Below are positions 1-8,703 of a DNA stretch of 64,000 bases, piece by piece. Location: NCBI RefSeq assembly GCF_003696315.1, contig NZ_RFFN01000006.1:124001-188000 (forward strand), given 5' to 3'. The notes under the pieces are model-generated. The model was not told where the DNA came from. It saw nothing but the letters and a program-made list of their open reading frames with translations, and searched no databases. Origin of the DNA: Pseudomonas songnenensis. GTDB taxonomy: Bacteria; Pseudomonadota; Gammaproteobacteria; Pseudomonadales; Pseudomonadaceae. The stretch's first letter is position 1. Each line of letters opens with the position of its first letter. The translations under genes and the position numbers were made by a program.

Positions 1-1094
1 ACTGCCGCGCCGTACAGGCCGAACAGTTCGACCCCCAGCGAGCCGGCGGTAACCAGGATGAAGGAGGCCAGCAGCACGCCCCAGGCCAGCGTGTAGTAGA
101 CGCCGTAGCGCACGCCACGGCGCCAGACGAAGGCGCCGGCCAGCAGCAGCCCGGCAGACACGACGATCACCGTCACGCTGGCCAGGATGCTCCAGCTCTG
201 CACGTCCAGCACGAGGCCGGAAAGCATGCTGCCGAATGCAGCCAACAGGGTGCAGCGCAGGAGCAGGTCGAGCCGCGGGAACAGCTCGCGGGTGTGCAGG
301 AAATGCCGGCTGAACTGGATGGCGATCAGGCAGTGGCTGAACATCAGGGCATAGATGCCAAGCGCCACCAGCCCGCCATCGTCAGCCAGCCACTTGACCA
401 GCAGACCATCGAAGGAAAGGGCGAACAGCCCGACGTTGAGGGTGTAGACCAGATACCAGAAGTACGCCGGTTCGCGCAGGGAGGCGAAGAGGAACAGGTT
501 GTAGCAGAACATCGCGAACAGCACGCCATAGAACGCACCACTCAGACCACTCAGCTCCTGCTCTTCGGCGGCGCTGGCGTTGTAGGTGCTGAAGTACAGC
601 GGTACGTAGAGCGTACTGGTCGTCTTTATCCGCAGCAGTAGCGTGGTGTCGCCCGGTGGCAGCTCGACCGGAAACCAGAAATTGCTGACTTTTACCGGCC
701 GTTCCGCGAACGGGTAGATATCGCCGGTGAGCTGGCGACTGATGCTGCCGTCGGGGTAGCGCAGGAACAACTCGATATGGTCGAGCAGGGGATAGTTGAT
801 TTCGATGAAGCCGCCGACGGGACTGGCAAGGCGGTTTTTCAGATCGGCGCGCAACCACCAGGTCGAGCTGTTCTTGCCTTCGTTGACGTGCCCGCCCATG
901 ACTGGCCGAAAGCGCTCCGATGGCAGCGTCATGACCTCGTCGACGCTCAGCTCGCCATTCGGGTCCTCCAGATAGCGGGTACCGCTGCCCAGTGACTGGC
1001 GGGAATCGATGGAATCGACCACCACAGGCGTGAATGCCCAGACTTGAAGCGACAGGCAAAACAGCAGCAGAGCCAGGCATGAACGCGGCAACAT
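1..1094 (-). CDS. 7TM-DISM sensor protein, C-terminus outside window
   Basis: The reading frame runs leftward off the window and gives about 364 residues. A signal peptide covers roughly residues 1-20 (ends QVWA). Residues about 25-155 form an extracytoplasmic beta-rich domain of the 7TMR-DISMED2 type, with the phrase STWWLRADLKN typical of that family. Several hydrophobic helices follow from about residue 165 onward, matching the seven-helix 7TMR-DISM unit. Such proteins sense periplasmic ligands and usually end in a GGDEF, histidine kinase or phosphatase output domain; that part lies beyond base 1, so the output cannot be named. The ATG at 1094 has a weak GGA about 7 bases upstream. Confidence 0.8.
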   Translation of the reverse strand, partial: MLPRSCLALLLFCLSLQVWAFTPVVVDSIDSRQSLGSGTRYLEDPNGELSVDEVMTLPSERFRPVMGGHVNEGKNSSTWWLRADLKNRLASPVGGFIEINYPLLDHIELFLRYPDGSISRQLTGDIYPFAERPVKVSNFWFPVELPPGDTTLLLRIKTTSTLYVPLYFSTYNASAAEEQELSGLSGAFYGVLFAMFCYNLFLFASLREPAYFWYLVYTLNVGLFALSFDGLLVKWLADDGGLVALGIYALMFSHCLIAIQFSRHFLHTRELFPRLDLLLRCTLLAAFGSMLSGLVLDVQSWSILASVTVIVVSAGLLLAGAFVWRRGVRYGVYYTLAWGVLLASFILVTAGSLGVELFGLYGAA

Positions 1095-1293
1095 GTTTCG
1101 ATCCGGAAGGGTGTGTGCCCCGCGGCGGGGCGACACATATTAGTAGAGCGATGTGACGGTACCGATTCCTTCGGGCTCTACATGGCGCCTTCAGAGTGCC
1201 GCACGTCCTTGTCCGGTTATCTTTGCCGAGTTACCCGTGATGCGGCAAGCACCGCTTGCCCGAAGCAGGCTATCTGTCACGCAAGCCGGCCGC

Positions 1294-2499
1294 TCACCCG
1301 TTGCGGTCGAGCGGGTCGGCCTGGCGGCCAACCAGAGTATCCACCGGCGGTACGCGGGTATCGTTTTCCATCTGCGCGTCGTGCTCCAGCTGATGGCTGA
1401 AGCGCTCCAGCGAGTCCTTCGAATGCTGCGAATCGCTGGCGAACACCGGCTGGCTGAGCATGTAGCCGCAGAGCAGGCGGCTCATGGCGGCAAGGCTGTC
1501 GATATGGGTGCGCTCATAGCCGTGGGTTGCGTCGCAGCCGAACGCCACCAGCGCCGTGCGGATGTCATGGCCCGCCTCGACAGCGGACTGTGCATCGCTG
1601 TGGTAATAGCGGAACAGATCGCGGCGTACCGGGATCTCGTGTTCGCCAGCCAATTTGAGCAGGTGACGTGACAGATGAAAGTCGTATGGGCCACCGGAAT
1701 CCTGCATCGCCACGGTGACCGCGTGCTCGCTGGATGCCTGGCCCTTGGCGGCGGGGGCGATGTCGATGCCGACGAACTCGCTGACATCCCAGGGCAGGGC
1801 GCCGGCGGCACCGGAGCCGGTTTCCTCGGTGATGGTGAACAGCGGATGCACGTCGATCGGCGGTTCGCGGCCACTTTCGACGATAGCTTTCAGTGCGGCG
1901 AGCAGGGCCGCGACGCCGGCCTTGTCGTCCAGGTGGCGAGCGCTGATATAACCGCTTTCGGTGAATTCGGGCATCGGATCGAAAGCGACGAAGTCACCGA
2001 CATTGACGCCCAGTGCGCAGGTTTCATTGCGGCTGTAGGTGTAGGCGTCCAGGCGCAGTTCGACGTGGTCCCAGCTGACCGGCGCTTCGTCCACTGCAGT
2101 GTTGAAGGCATGCCCCGACGCCAGCAGCGGCAAGACGCTGCCGCGGATCACCCCGGTATCGGTGAAGACGCTGACGCGGCTGCCCTCGGCGAAGCGGCTC
2201 GACCAGCAACCTACGGGTGCCAGGCCGAGGCGGCCGGTATCGTGAATCTCGCGGACGATGGCGCCGATGGTGTCCAGGTGCGCGGCGACGGCACGGTCCG
2301 GGCTGTAGCGCCGGCCCTTGAGCGTGGCGCGGATGGTGCCGCGGCGGGTCAGCTCGAAGGGGATGCCCAGTTCGGTCAGGCGCTCGGCAACATAGCGCAC
2401 GATGGTATCGGTGAAGCCGGTGGGGCTGGGGATGGCGAGCATCTCCAGCAGCACCCGTTGCATGTAGTTCAGATCGGGTTCGGGTAGTTGTGCGGTCAT
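1294..2499 (-). CDS. NAGGN-system M42-family peptidase
   Basis: This 401-residue protein is an M42/M20-type dinuclear zinc aminopeptidase-like protein. Visible metal and catalytic residues are H74-L-D76 (AHLDT), the pair D191/D192 in HLDDK, E225/E226 in TEETGSG, D246 in GIDIA, and the late histidines H326 and H332. It is the last gene of a leftward operon behind ngg and asnO, in the order known from Pseudomonas for N-acetylglutaminylglutamine amide synthesis. Its role in that pathway is not established; trimming or turnover of the dipeptide osmolyte is a reasonable inference. The ATG at 2499 starts the complete domain. The C-terminal 45 residues are polar and probably flexible. Confidence 0.88.
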   Translation of the reverse strand: MTAQLPEPDLNYMQRVLLEMLAIPSPTGFTDTIVRYVAERLTELGIPFELTRRGTIRATLKGRRYSPDRAVAAHLDTIGAIVREIHDTGRLGLAPVGCWSSRFAEGSRVSVFTDTGVIRGSVLPLLASGHAFNTAVDEAPVSWDHVELRLDAYTYSRNETCALGVNVGDFVAFDPMPEFTESGYISARHLDDKAGVAALLAALKAIVESGREPPIDVHPLFTITEETGSGAAGALPWDVSEFVGIDIAPAAKGQASSEHAVTVAMQDSGGPYDFHLSRHLLKLAGEHEIPVRRDLFRYYHSDAQSAVEAGHDIRTALVAFGCDATHGYERTHIDSLAAMSRLLCGYMLSQPVFASDSQHSKDSLERFSHQLEHDAQMENDTRVPPVDTLVGRQADPLDRNG

Positions 2500-2617
2500 G
2501 GGAGCTCCCTTGAGCGGCGACTTTTCTCAGCCACCGAATGGAGTGAATGTGGGACAGCGACCTGCTGGTGCGGCGCGCAGCGCATGCGACCCGGCTCGCC
2601 GCCGGGCCGCATGGTGA

Positions 2618-4357
2618 TCAGCCGGCGGTGCTGAGCGGAAAGAGCAGGTCGATGAAGCGTTCGGCGGTCGGTTGCGGCTGGTGATTGGCCAGGCCGACGC
2701 GCTCGTTGGCTTCGATGAAGACGTACTCCGGTTGATCCGGGGACGGCACCAGCAGGTCCAGGCCAACCACCGGAATGTCGAGCGCCCGGGCGGCCCGTAC
2801 GGCCGCGTCGATCAGCTCGGGATGCAGCTGCGCCGTGACGTCCTCCAATGTGCCGCCAGTGTGCAGGTTCGCAGTGCGCCGCACGGCCAGACGCTGTCCG
2901 TCCGGCAATACGCTTTCGAAGTCGAAGCCGGCATCGCGCAGGCAGCGCTGGGTTTCCTCGTCCAGCGGAATGGAGCTTTCGCCGCCGGTCGCCGCCTGGC
3001 GACGACGGCTCTGCTTCTCGATTAGCGAACCGATGCTGGTGCGGCCATCGCCGATGACTTCCGCCGGGCGACGTATCGCTGCAGCGACCACGTCAAAGCC
3101 GATTACCACGATGCGCAGGTCGAGCCCCGGATGAAAACTCTCCAGCAGCACCCGACTGTCGAACTGCCGGGCCCGCAGGATGGCTTCCTCTATTTCGGTG
3201 GCATCGCGCAGGTCCACGGCAACGCCCAGGCCCTGTTCGCCGTCCACAGGCTTGACCACTACGCTGGCGTGCTCGGCGAGGAAGGCGGCATTCTCGGCGG
3301 CACTGCCCGCCAGCTGCTGCGCCGGCAGGCAGATACCTGCCTGCGCCAGCGTGCGGTGGGTCAGGCGCTTGTCCTGGCAGAGCGTCATGCTGACGGCTGA
3401 TGTCAGGTCCGACAGCGATTCCCGGCAGCGCACGCGCCGCCCGCCCTGGGTCAGGGTGAACAGTCCGGCCTCGGCATCGTTGACCTCGATCTCGATGCCG
3501 CGGCGGCGGGCTTCGTCGACGATGATCTTGGCGTAGGGATTGAGCTTGGCTTCCGGCCCCGGGCCGAGGAACAGCGGCTGGTTGAAGCTGTTCTTGCGCT
3601 TGACGGTGAAAGTTTGCAGGTCGCGGAAGCCGAGCTTGGCGTAGAGCGCCTTGGCCTGCTGGTTGTCATGCAGCACCGACAGGTCGAGGTAAGCCAGGCC
3701 GCGGCCCATATAGTGTTCGATCAGATGACGCACCAACGCCTCGCCGACGCCCGGTCGCGGGCAGCTTGGCGAAACCGCCAGACACCAGAGGCTCGAACCG
3801 TTTTCCGGATCATTGAAGGCGCGGTGATGATCGATACCCATCACGCTGCCGATGATCTGCCCGGAGGTTTCGTCCTCGGCCAGCCAGTACACCGGGCCGC
3901 CCTGTTCGCGCGGGGTGCAGCGCTCCGGATCGACCGGCATCATCCCGCGCGACTGGTACAGGCCGTTGATGGCGTGCCAGTCGGCATCGCTCTGGGCACG
4001 GCGGACGCAGAAACCGCGGAAGCGCTTCTGCGAAGGGCGATAGTCGGTGAACCAGATACGCAGCGTGTCGGAGGGATCGAGAAAGAGCTGCTGAGGGGCA
4101 TAGGACAACACCTGATGCGGAGCGGCGACATACAGCGCGATGTCGCGCTCGCCAGCCTGCTCGTTGAGCAGTTCGGCGGCGAGCTGTGCAGGGTCGGAAT
4201 AGGTGTGGCCGACCAGGATGCGGCCCCAGCCGCAGTGCAGGACCACCGGGCCGCAGGGTTCTTCCTGACCATCCTCGGCGAAGCGTGCCTGCAGCCTCTG
4301 GTAGGTCGGAGCCTGTCCGCGCAACAGACGCTGGCCGTAGGCTTGGGACTTCTGCAT
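2618..4357 (-). CDS. ngg: N-acetylglutaminylglutamine synthetase
   Basis: This 579-residue cytoplasmic enzyme joins two domains. Residues about 115-260 are a GNAT acetyltransferase (GVGEALVRHLIEHY acetyl-CoA loop, then KLGFRDLQTF). Residues about 280-575 are an ATP-grasp ligase related to the cyanophycin synthetase/RimK group (VVVKPVDGEQGLGVAV nucleotide loop, FIEANERVGLANH near the end). This pairing is diagnostic of Ngg, which makes N-acetylglutaminylglutamine from glutamine units for osmoprotection. It lies between asnO (136 bases upstream) and the M42 peptidase gene (118 bases downstream), all on the same strand. Length matches the Pseudomonas family. Confidence 0.93.
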   Translation of the reverse strand: MQKSQAYGQRLLRGQAPTYQRLQARFAEDGQEEPCGPVVLHCGWGRILVGHTYSDPAQLAAELLNEQAGERDIALYVAAPHQVLSYAPQQLFLDPSDTLRIWFTDYRPSQKRFRGFCVRRAQSDADWHAINGLYQSRGMMPVDPERCTPREQGGPVYWLAEDETSGQIIGSVMGIDHHRAFNDPENGSSLWCLAVSPSCPRPGVGEALVRHLIEHYMGRGLAYLDLSVLHDNQQAKALYAKLGFRDLQTFTVKRKNSFNQPLFLGPGPEAKLNPYAKIIVDEARRRGIEIEVNDAEAGLFTLTQGGRRVRCRESLSDLTSAVSMTLCQDKRLTHRTLAQAGICLPAQQLAGSAAENAAFLAEHASVVVKPVDGEQGLGVAVDLRDATEIEEAILRARQFDSRVLLESFHPGLDLRIVVIGFDVVAAAIRRPAEVIGDGRTSIGSLIEKQSRRRQAATGGESSIPLDEETQRCLRDAGFDFESVLPDGQRLAVRRTANLHTGGTLEDVTAQLHPELIDAAVRAARALDIPVVGLDLLVPSPDQPEYVFIEANERVGLANHQPQPTAERFIDLLFPLSTAG

Positions 4358-4493
4358 GGTGCGTTCCTTGATACTAAGTCACGAACCGGCACGCGGTGGG
4401 GCGATGTGTTCGCCCCCGTGGCGCTTGGCAACCGCAGCCGTTCGTGAGCGGGTTATCGGGGCCGTCGTGGCCTGGCGCCTGCATCGGCCACCG

Positions 4494-6266
4494 TCAAAGG
4501 CCTTGTTCGCTCAGCCATAGGTTGACCGCCGCCAGCTGCCAGAGTTTTGAGCCGCGCAGCGGCGTGAGCTGGCCATCCGGATCGGCGAGCAGCTTCTCCA
4601 GTGCCTGCGGGTTGTAGAGGCCACGCTCCTGACTGGGGTCGAGCAGCATCTCGCGCACCCAGTTCAGCGTCGCACCCTGCAAATGCTTGAGGCCCGGCAC
4701 CGGGAAATAGCCCTTCGGCCGGTCGATCACCTCGGCGGGGATCACCTGGCGTGCGGCTTCCTTGAGCACGTACTTGCCGCCGTCGGGCAGCTTGAACTTC
4801 GCCGGGATCCGCGCCGACAGCTCGGCCACGCGGTAGTCGAGGAACGGCGTGCGCGCCTCCAGCCCCCAGGCCATGGTCATGTTGTCGACGCGTTTGACCG
4901 GGTCATCGACCAGCATCACCGTGCTGTCGATGCGCAGCGCCTTGTCCACCGCCGCATCGGCGCCGGGCTGGGCGAAGTGCTGGCGCACGAAGTCGCCCGA
5001 GAAGTCGCCCTGGACCCACTGCTGCTGCACGGTCTCGGCATATTCCTCGTACGTGCGATCGCGGAACGCGGCGAGGTAGGCCGCCACCGGGTCTTCGGCG
5101 CCGTCCACCAGCGGATACCAGTGGTAGCCGGCGAACAGTTCGTCGGCGCCCTGGCCGCTCTGCACCACCTTGCAGTGCTTGGCCACTTCCCGCGAGAGCA
5201 GGTAGAAGGCGATGCAGTCATGGCTGACCATCGGCTCGCTCATCGCCTGGAAGGCGGCCGGCAGCTGTTCGAGGATTTCCTTTTCCTGGATGCGCAGCTG
5301 GTGGTGGCGCGTGTTGTAGTGCTTGGCGATCAGATCCGAATACTTGAACTCGTCGCCACGCTCGCCGCCGGCATCTTCGAAGCCGATGGAAAAGGTCAGC
5401 AGGTTGTCCGCCACGCCGGCTTCGCGCAGCAGGCCGACCAGCAGGCTGGAGTCGACCCCACCGGAGAGCAGCACGCCGACATCTACCGCGGCGCGCTGAC
5501 GAATCGCCACTGCCTCGCGCATGGTGTCCAGGGTGCGCTGCTTCCAGTCTTCGAAGCTGTAGTTGCGCTCCTCTTCACGGGCGCCGAACTGCAGCTCCCA
5601 CCAGCGCTGGGTGGTGGTCGCACCATTGGCGTCGACGCGCATCCAGCTGGCCGGCGGCAATTTCTCGATGCCGGCGATCAGGGTGTCCGGCGCTGGCACC
5701 ACGGCGTGGAAGCTCATGTAGTGATTCAGCGCCACCGGATTCAGTACACCGGCGATATCGCCACCCTTGAGCAGCGCCGGCAGCGACGAGGCGAAGCGCA
5801 GGCGCTGGCCGGTACGCGACAGGTACAGCGGCTTGACGCCGAGACGGTCGCGGGCGATGAACAGCTGCTGCGTATCGCGCTCCCAGATGGCAAAGGCGAA
5901 CATGCCGTTCAGTCGCGGCAGCAGCGCTTCGCCCCAGGCATGGAAGCCCTTGAGCAGCACCTCGGTATCGCCTTCGGAGAAGAAGCGATAACCCAGGCCT
6001 TCCAACTCTGCGCGCAGTTCCGGGTAATTGTAGATGGCGCCATTGAAGACCATCGACAGGCCGAGGGCCGAGTCGATCATCGGCTGGCCGGAGGCCTCGC
6101 ACAGATCCATGATTTTCAGGCGTCGATGGCCGAGGGCGAGCGGGCCCTGGCTGTGGAAACCGCACGCATCGGGGCCGCGTGCAGTCAGGTGTTGGGTGAT
6201 GCGTTCAACCGCAGCCAGATCGGCCGGGCGGTTATCGAAACGAAGTTCTCCAGCTATGCCACACAT
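4494..6266 (-). CDS. asnO: N-acetylglutaminylglutamine amidotransferase (asparagine synthetase-like)
   Basis: This 590-residue protein has the asparagine synthetase B layout. The N-terminal class II glutamine amidotransferase domain begins MCGIAGE, so Cys2 is the ammonia-releasing nucleophile. The C-terminal synthetase domain carries the pyrophosphatase loop LLSGGVDSSLL. In the NAGGN pathway it amidates the carboxyl end of N-acetylglutaminylglutamine to give the neutral osmolyte. It is the first gene of the asnO-ngg-peptidase operon. The ATG at 6266 is fixed by the need for Cys at position 2. A 175-base gap separates it from the divergent marR gene; the promoter must lie there, and osmotic induction is expected from the family rather than shown here. 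Confidence 0.93.
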   Translation of the reverse strand: MCGIAGELRFDNRPADLAAVERITQHLTARGPDACGFHSQGPLALGHRRLKIMDLCEASGQPMIDSALGLSMVFNGAIYNYPELRAELEGLGYRFFSEGDTEVLLKGFHAWGEALLPRLNGMFAFAIWERDTQQLFIARDRLGVKPLYLSRTGQRLRFASSLPALLKGGDIAGVLNPVALNHYMSFHAVVPAPDTLIAGIEKLPPASWMRVDANGATTTQRWWELQFGAREEERNYSFEDWKQRTLDTMREAVAIRQRAAVDVGVLLSGGVDSSLLVGLLREAGVADNLLTFSIGFEDAGGERGDEFKYSDLIAKHYNTRHHQLRIQEKEILEQLPAAFQAMSEPMVSHDCIAFYLLSREVAKHCKVVQSGQGADELFAGYHWYPLVDGAEDPVAAYLAAFRDRTYEEYAETVQQQWVQGDFSGDFVRQHFAQPGADAAVDKALRIDSTVMLVDDPVKRVDNMTMAWGLEARTPFLDYRVAELSARIPAKFKLPDGGKYVLKEAARQVIPAEVIDRPKGYFPVPGLKHLQGATLNWVREMLLDPSQERGLYNPQALEKLLADPDGQLTPLRGSKLWQLAAVNLWLSEQGL

Positions 6267-6403
6267 AAGATCCTTACCGGTTTAGCCGTTGGGGAGTGTG
6301 ACTGACCCGTCACGGGCGAAGTTCAGCTTTTCGGATCAGCGCAGCGGCGTCGCTCCGGCCTGGTTCGGCTCAGTCGGCTTTTTACACCAAAGCAAAAAAA
6401 TGA

Positions 6404-6415
6404 TTTGATGTCAAA
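6404..6415. promoter_or_regulatory. Candidate MarR operator (inverted repeat)
   Basis: A perfect inverted repeat, TTTGA-TG-TCAAA, lies 26 bases before the marR start in an AT-rich stretch shared with asnO. MarR regulators usually bind such palindromes in their own promoter. The assignment is inference from position and symmetry. Confidence 0.4.
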
Positions 6416-6441
6416 GTTACTGGTCGGCTGAAGGCTTTAGG

Positions 6442-6915
6442 ATGACCGAAAAGACAGTTTCAGAAGAAACCAATAATGCAATGCTGGACGCGTTCGAAAT
6501 GCCGCTGTTTCAGGCCATGCGCCGGTTGCAGCAGGACGCCGAAGTGCATGCCAAACGGCTGGCGCGTTACGGCGGGCTGAGCCCTGTGCAGCTGATGATC
6601 CTGCAGGTGCTGGCCGGCGAAGGGCAGTTGACCGCAAGTGACCTGAGTCGGCGCGTCAGCCTTACCGCAGCGACGCTTTCCGGTCAGATCGACCGGCTGG
6701 AGGAGCGCGGGCTTTTGCAGCGTCAGCGCGACGATCAGGACCGTCGCCGCCAGTGGCTGCTGCTCAGCGATGGCGGCCGCGCCTTGTTGCAACAGGCGCC
6801 TGCGCTGTTGCCTCCGGAATTCCGCGCGCGTTTCGCTGCCCTGCCGCAATGGGAGCGCCACGCGCTGACGGCCGCGCTGCTGCGTGCCGCCGAATTGTGC
6901 GGCGACATGGAGTGA
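6442..6915 (+). CDS. MarR-family transcriptional regulator
   Basis: This 157-residue protein has a winged-helix core of MarR type. The recognition helix region is around residues 70-95 (ASDLSRRVSLTAATLSGQIDRLEERG), followed by the wing with QRDDQDRRRQWLLLSDGG. Helical ends provide the dimer interface. It is transcribed away from asnO, so it may regulate itself, the NAGGN operon or both. The ligand cannot be read from sequence. An AAGG about 7 bases upstream of the ATG could serve as ribosome binding site. Confidence 0.9.
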   Translation: MTEKTVSEETNNAMLDAFEMPLFQAMRRLQQDAEVHAKRLARYGGLSPVQLMILQVLAGEGQLTASDLSRRVSLTAATLSGQIDRLEERGLLQRQRDDQDRRRQWLLLSDGGRALLQQAPALLPPEFRARFAALPQWERHALTAALLRAAELCGDME

Positions 6916-6921
6916 GCGCCG

Positions 6922-8700
6922 CTAGCGCGAGTTCTTAAGGCTTTCCACGGTCAGCTCCAGCGCCTTGCGCATGTCCAGCCGTGCCGAGCGACCGACATCG
7001 CGATCATCCAGCCGATAGCCGCGTTCCGACGGCAGAATCGGCGCGGTCAGGTCGTCCGCCTCGGCGGGTTCGAAATCCGAGTCGCGGCCGATGGTCATGG
7101 CGCTGCGGCGTAGCAGTTCACGCACCTGGTCGGGTGCCAGCTCGGGATTGACCGACAGCATCGCGCCCACCGCGCCGGCGACCAGCGGCGTGGCGTAGGA
7201 GGTGCCGCAGTGCACGTCTCCGCGCTGTTCGGGGTCGAGCGTGGCGGCGCGGGTGCAGGCGGCTGCGGTGATATCCACACGCATATCGACGTTGGACGAC
7301 TTGCGCTTGCGCACGTAGTCGGGGTGCTCCACCGAGACCTTTTTCCGGTCGTCGCGCTCATGGCCACCGACCACCAGCAGCTGCTCGGTGATGAATGAGG
7401 AGGGCAGTCGATAGTCGTCGCGGCCAGAGTGGGCCGAACCATTGCCCGCCGAGTTGATCACCAGCACGTCAGGATGCTCGCGGCGCAGCCAGAGGAAGAA
7501 CTCTTCCAGCAGCTCCTCGTAGCCACTCATGGCGATGCCGCTGCGCAGCAGCGAATCCACCGGCTCGCCTGCAACGTCGACCGTGCCGATGCGATGGATG
7601 CCCCAGCTCCAGTTGAGGATGCGCGCGCCGTCCTCGACCAGATTCACCGAGGCCGCGACGTTGGCCGTGATGCCGGCATCCGAGTTGCGCTCGACGATGA
7701 CCTCGAAGCCCGGCCCGGTGCCGTCCAGTGCACTGAGAAAGCCCTGATCGCGGGCATCGCTGGCGTGGGCGGCGAGAATGCCGGCCACGCTGCTGCCGTG
7801 GTTGTCCGGCCGATCGGCATCGCGGGCGTAGAGACAGGTGCGTTGCTGGCTTGGATCGCAGGGGTGGAGGTACTCGGTGAAATGCGGTGCATCGAAATCC
7901 ACTGCGCGCTCGATGATGCCGATACGCACCGGCTGTTTTTCTCCGCTGCGCTGGCCGGCGGGAATGCGTTCGCGGTAATAGTCCACTGCATCGAGGAAGC
8001 GGTTGGCGGCCCATTCGCGGTTCTGCGGGCGCTTCTGATCCGCGCGCTTGCCGGTCTCCTGCTCGTCGTTCTCGGCGGCCGATTCCTCGATCACCACGGC
8101 ATCCACGCCTACCTCGCTGCCCAGGCGCAGCACCATGGCGTCCCGCTCGGTCAGATCCTTCACCGGCAGGCGCAGCTGATAGGTGTTCAACGGCGGGATG
8201 GCGCCGACCACCTTGGCGCCGTATTTCTCGGCGAGTTGCCGCGCCTTCTCCAGGCCTTCGTGATCCTCCTCGATGATCAGACTGACCAGATCGACATACG
8301 TAGTCAGGTCATCCATGTTGCGCGCCACCTCATCGGGCTTGGCGGCGAGTACCTGGCTGCGTCCGGCCGACAGCCAGACCGGATTGCTCCGTTTGCCGGC
8401 GTGTTCCAGCCACAGCGGGCCGCTGCGAACCGCGTCCGGTGCGAGGGTCAGGCGCAGCTGCTCGCCGTCGCGCTGGAGCGTATCGGCATCCAAGCGCTGG
8501 CCGTTGAGGTACAGCTGCACATCGGCGCGGGGCAGGCCTTTTGCCTGCAGACACCAACTCTGCGAATCCTCGGCAAAGAGGTCGCCGCAGCGCTTGAGCT
8601 GGGTGATGCGGATCGGGTCTTCAGCAGCTGCCGGAAGGATGATGAGGGTGGTCAATAGCCCGAGGCCAAGGGTGAACAGGGTGCAAACGCGTGCAGGCAT
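6922..8700 (-). CDS. Exported subtilisin-like (S8) serine protease with altered Asp motif
   Basis: This 592-residue protein begins with a signal peptide (about residues 1-26, ending PAAAE). A non-catalytic region of about 230 residues precedes the S8 domain. The histidine motif NHGSSVAGI contains H301, the oxyanion motif NSAGNG contains N420, and the serine motif GTSYATP contains S501. Where subtilisins have VIDTGI with the catalytic Asp, this protein reads GIIERAVDFD, so Glu264 stands in the Asp position, with D268 and D270 close by. It starts 3 bases after the egtD stop, so it is probably co-transcribed with egtB and egtD. A link between a protease and ergothioneine synthesis is unexplained. 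It may be catalytically weakened or use a shifted acid. Confidence 0.85.
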   Translation of the reverse strand: MPARVCTLFTLGLGLLTTLIILPAAAEDPIRITQLKRCGDLFAEDSQSWCLQAKGLPRADVQLYLNGQRLDADTLQRDGEQLRLTLAPDAVRSGPLWLEHAGKRSNPVWLSAGRSQVLAAKPDEVARNMDDLTTYVDLVSLIIEEDHEGLEKARQLAEKYGAKVVGAIPPLNTYQLRLPVKDLTERDAMVLRLGSEVGVDAVVIEESAAENDEQETGKRADQKRPQNREWAANRFLDAVDYYRERIPAGQRSGEKQPVRIGIIERAVDFDAPHFTEYLHPCDPSQQRTCLYARDADRPDNHGSSVAGILAAHASDARDQGFLSALDGTGPGFEVIVERNSDAGITANVAASVNLVEDGARILNWSWGIHRIGTVDVAGEPVDSLLRSGIAMSGYEELLEEFFLWLRREHPDVLVINSAGNGSAHSGRDDYRLPSSFITEQLLVVGGHERDDRKKVSVEHPDYVRKRKSSNVDMRVDITAAACTRAATLDPEQRGDVHCGTSYATPLVAGAVGAMLSVNPELAPDQVRELLRRSAMTIGRDSDFEPAEADDLTAPILPSERGYRLDDRDVGRSARLDMRKALELTVESLKNSR

Positions 8701-8703
8701 GGT

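Noticed and set aside
1244..1260. Hairpin GGCAAGC/GCTTGCC after the M42 peptidase gene
   Set aside because: Short stem with no T-run on the minus strand, so not convincing as a terminator.
1675..2487. 270-codon open frame opposite the M42 peptidase gene
   Set aside because: Antisense shadow of a well-supported gene; Gly/Ala/Asp-rich composition typical of such shadows.
4683..6305. 540-codon open frame opposite asnO
   Set aside because: It is the complement of a clear gene in high-GC DNA, has no family motif and no ribosome site.
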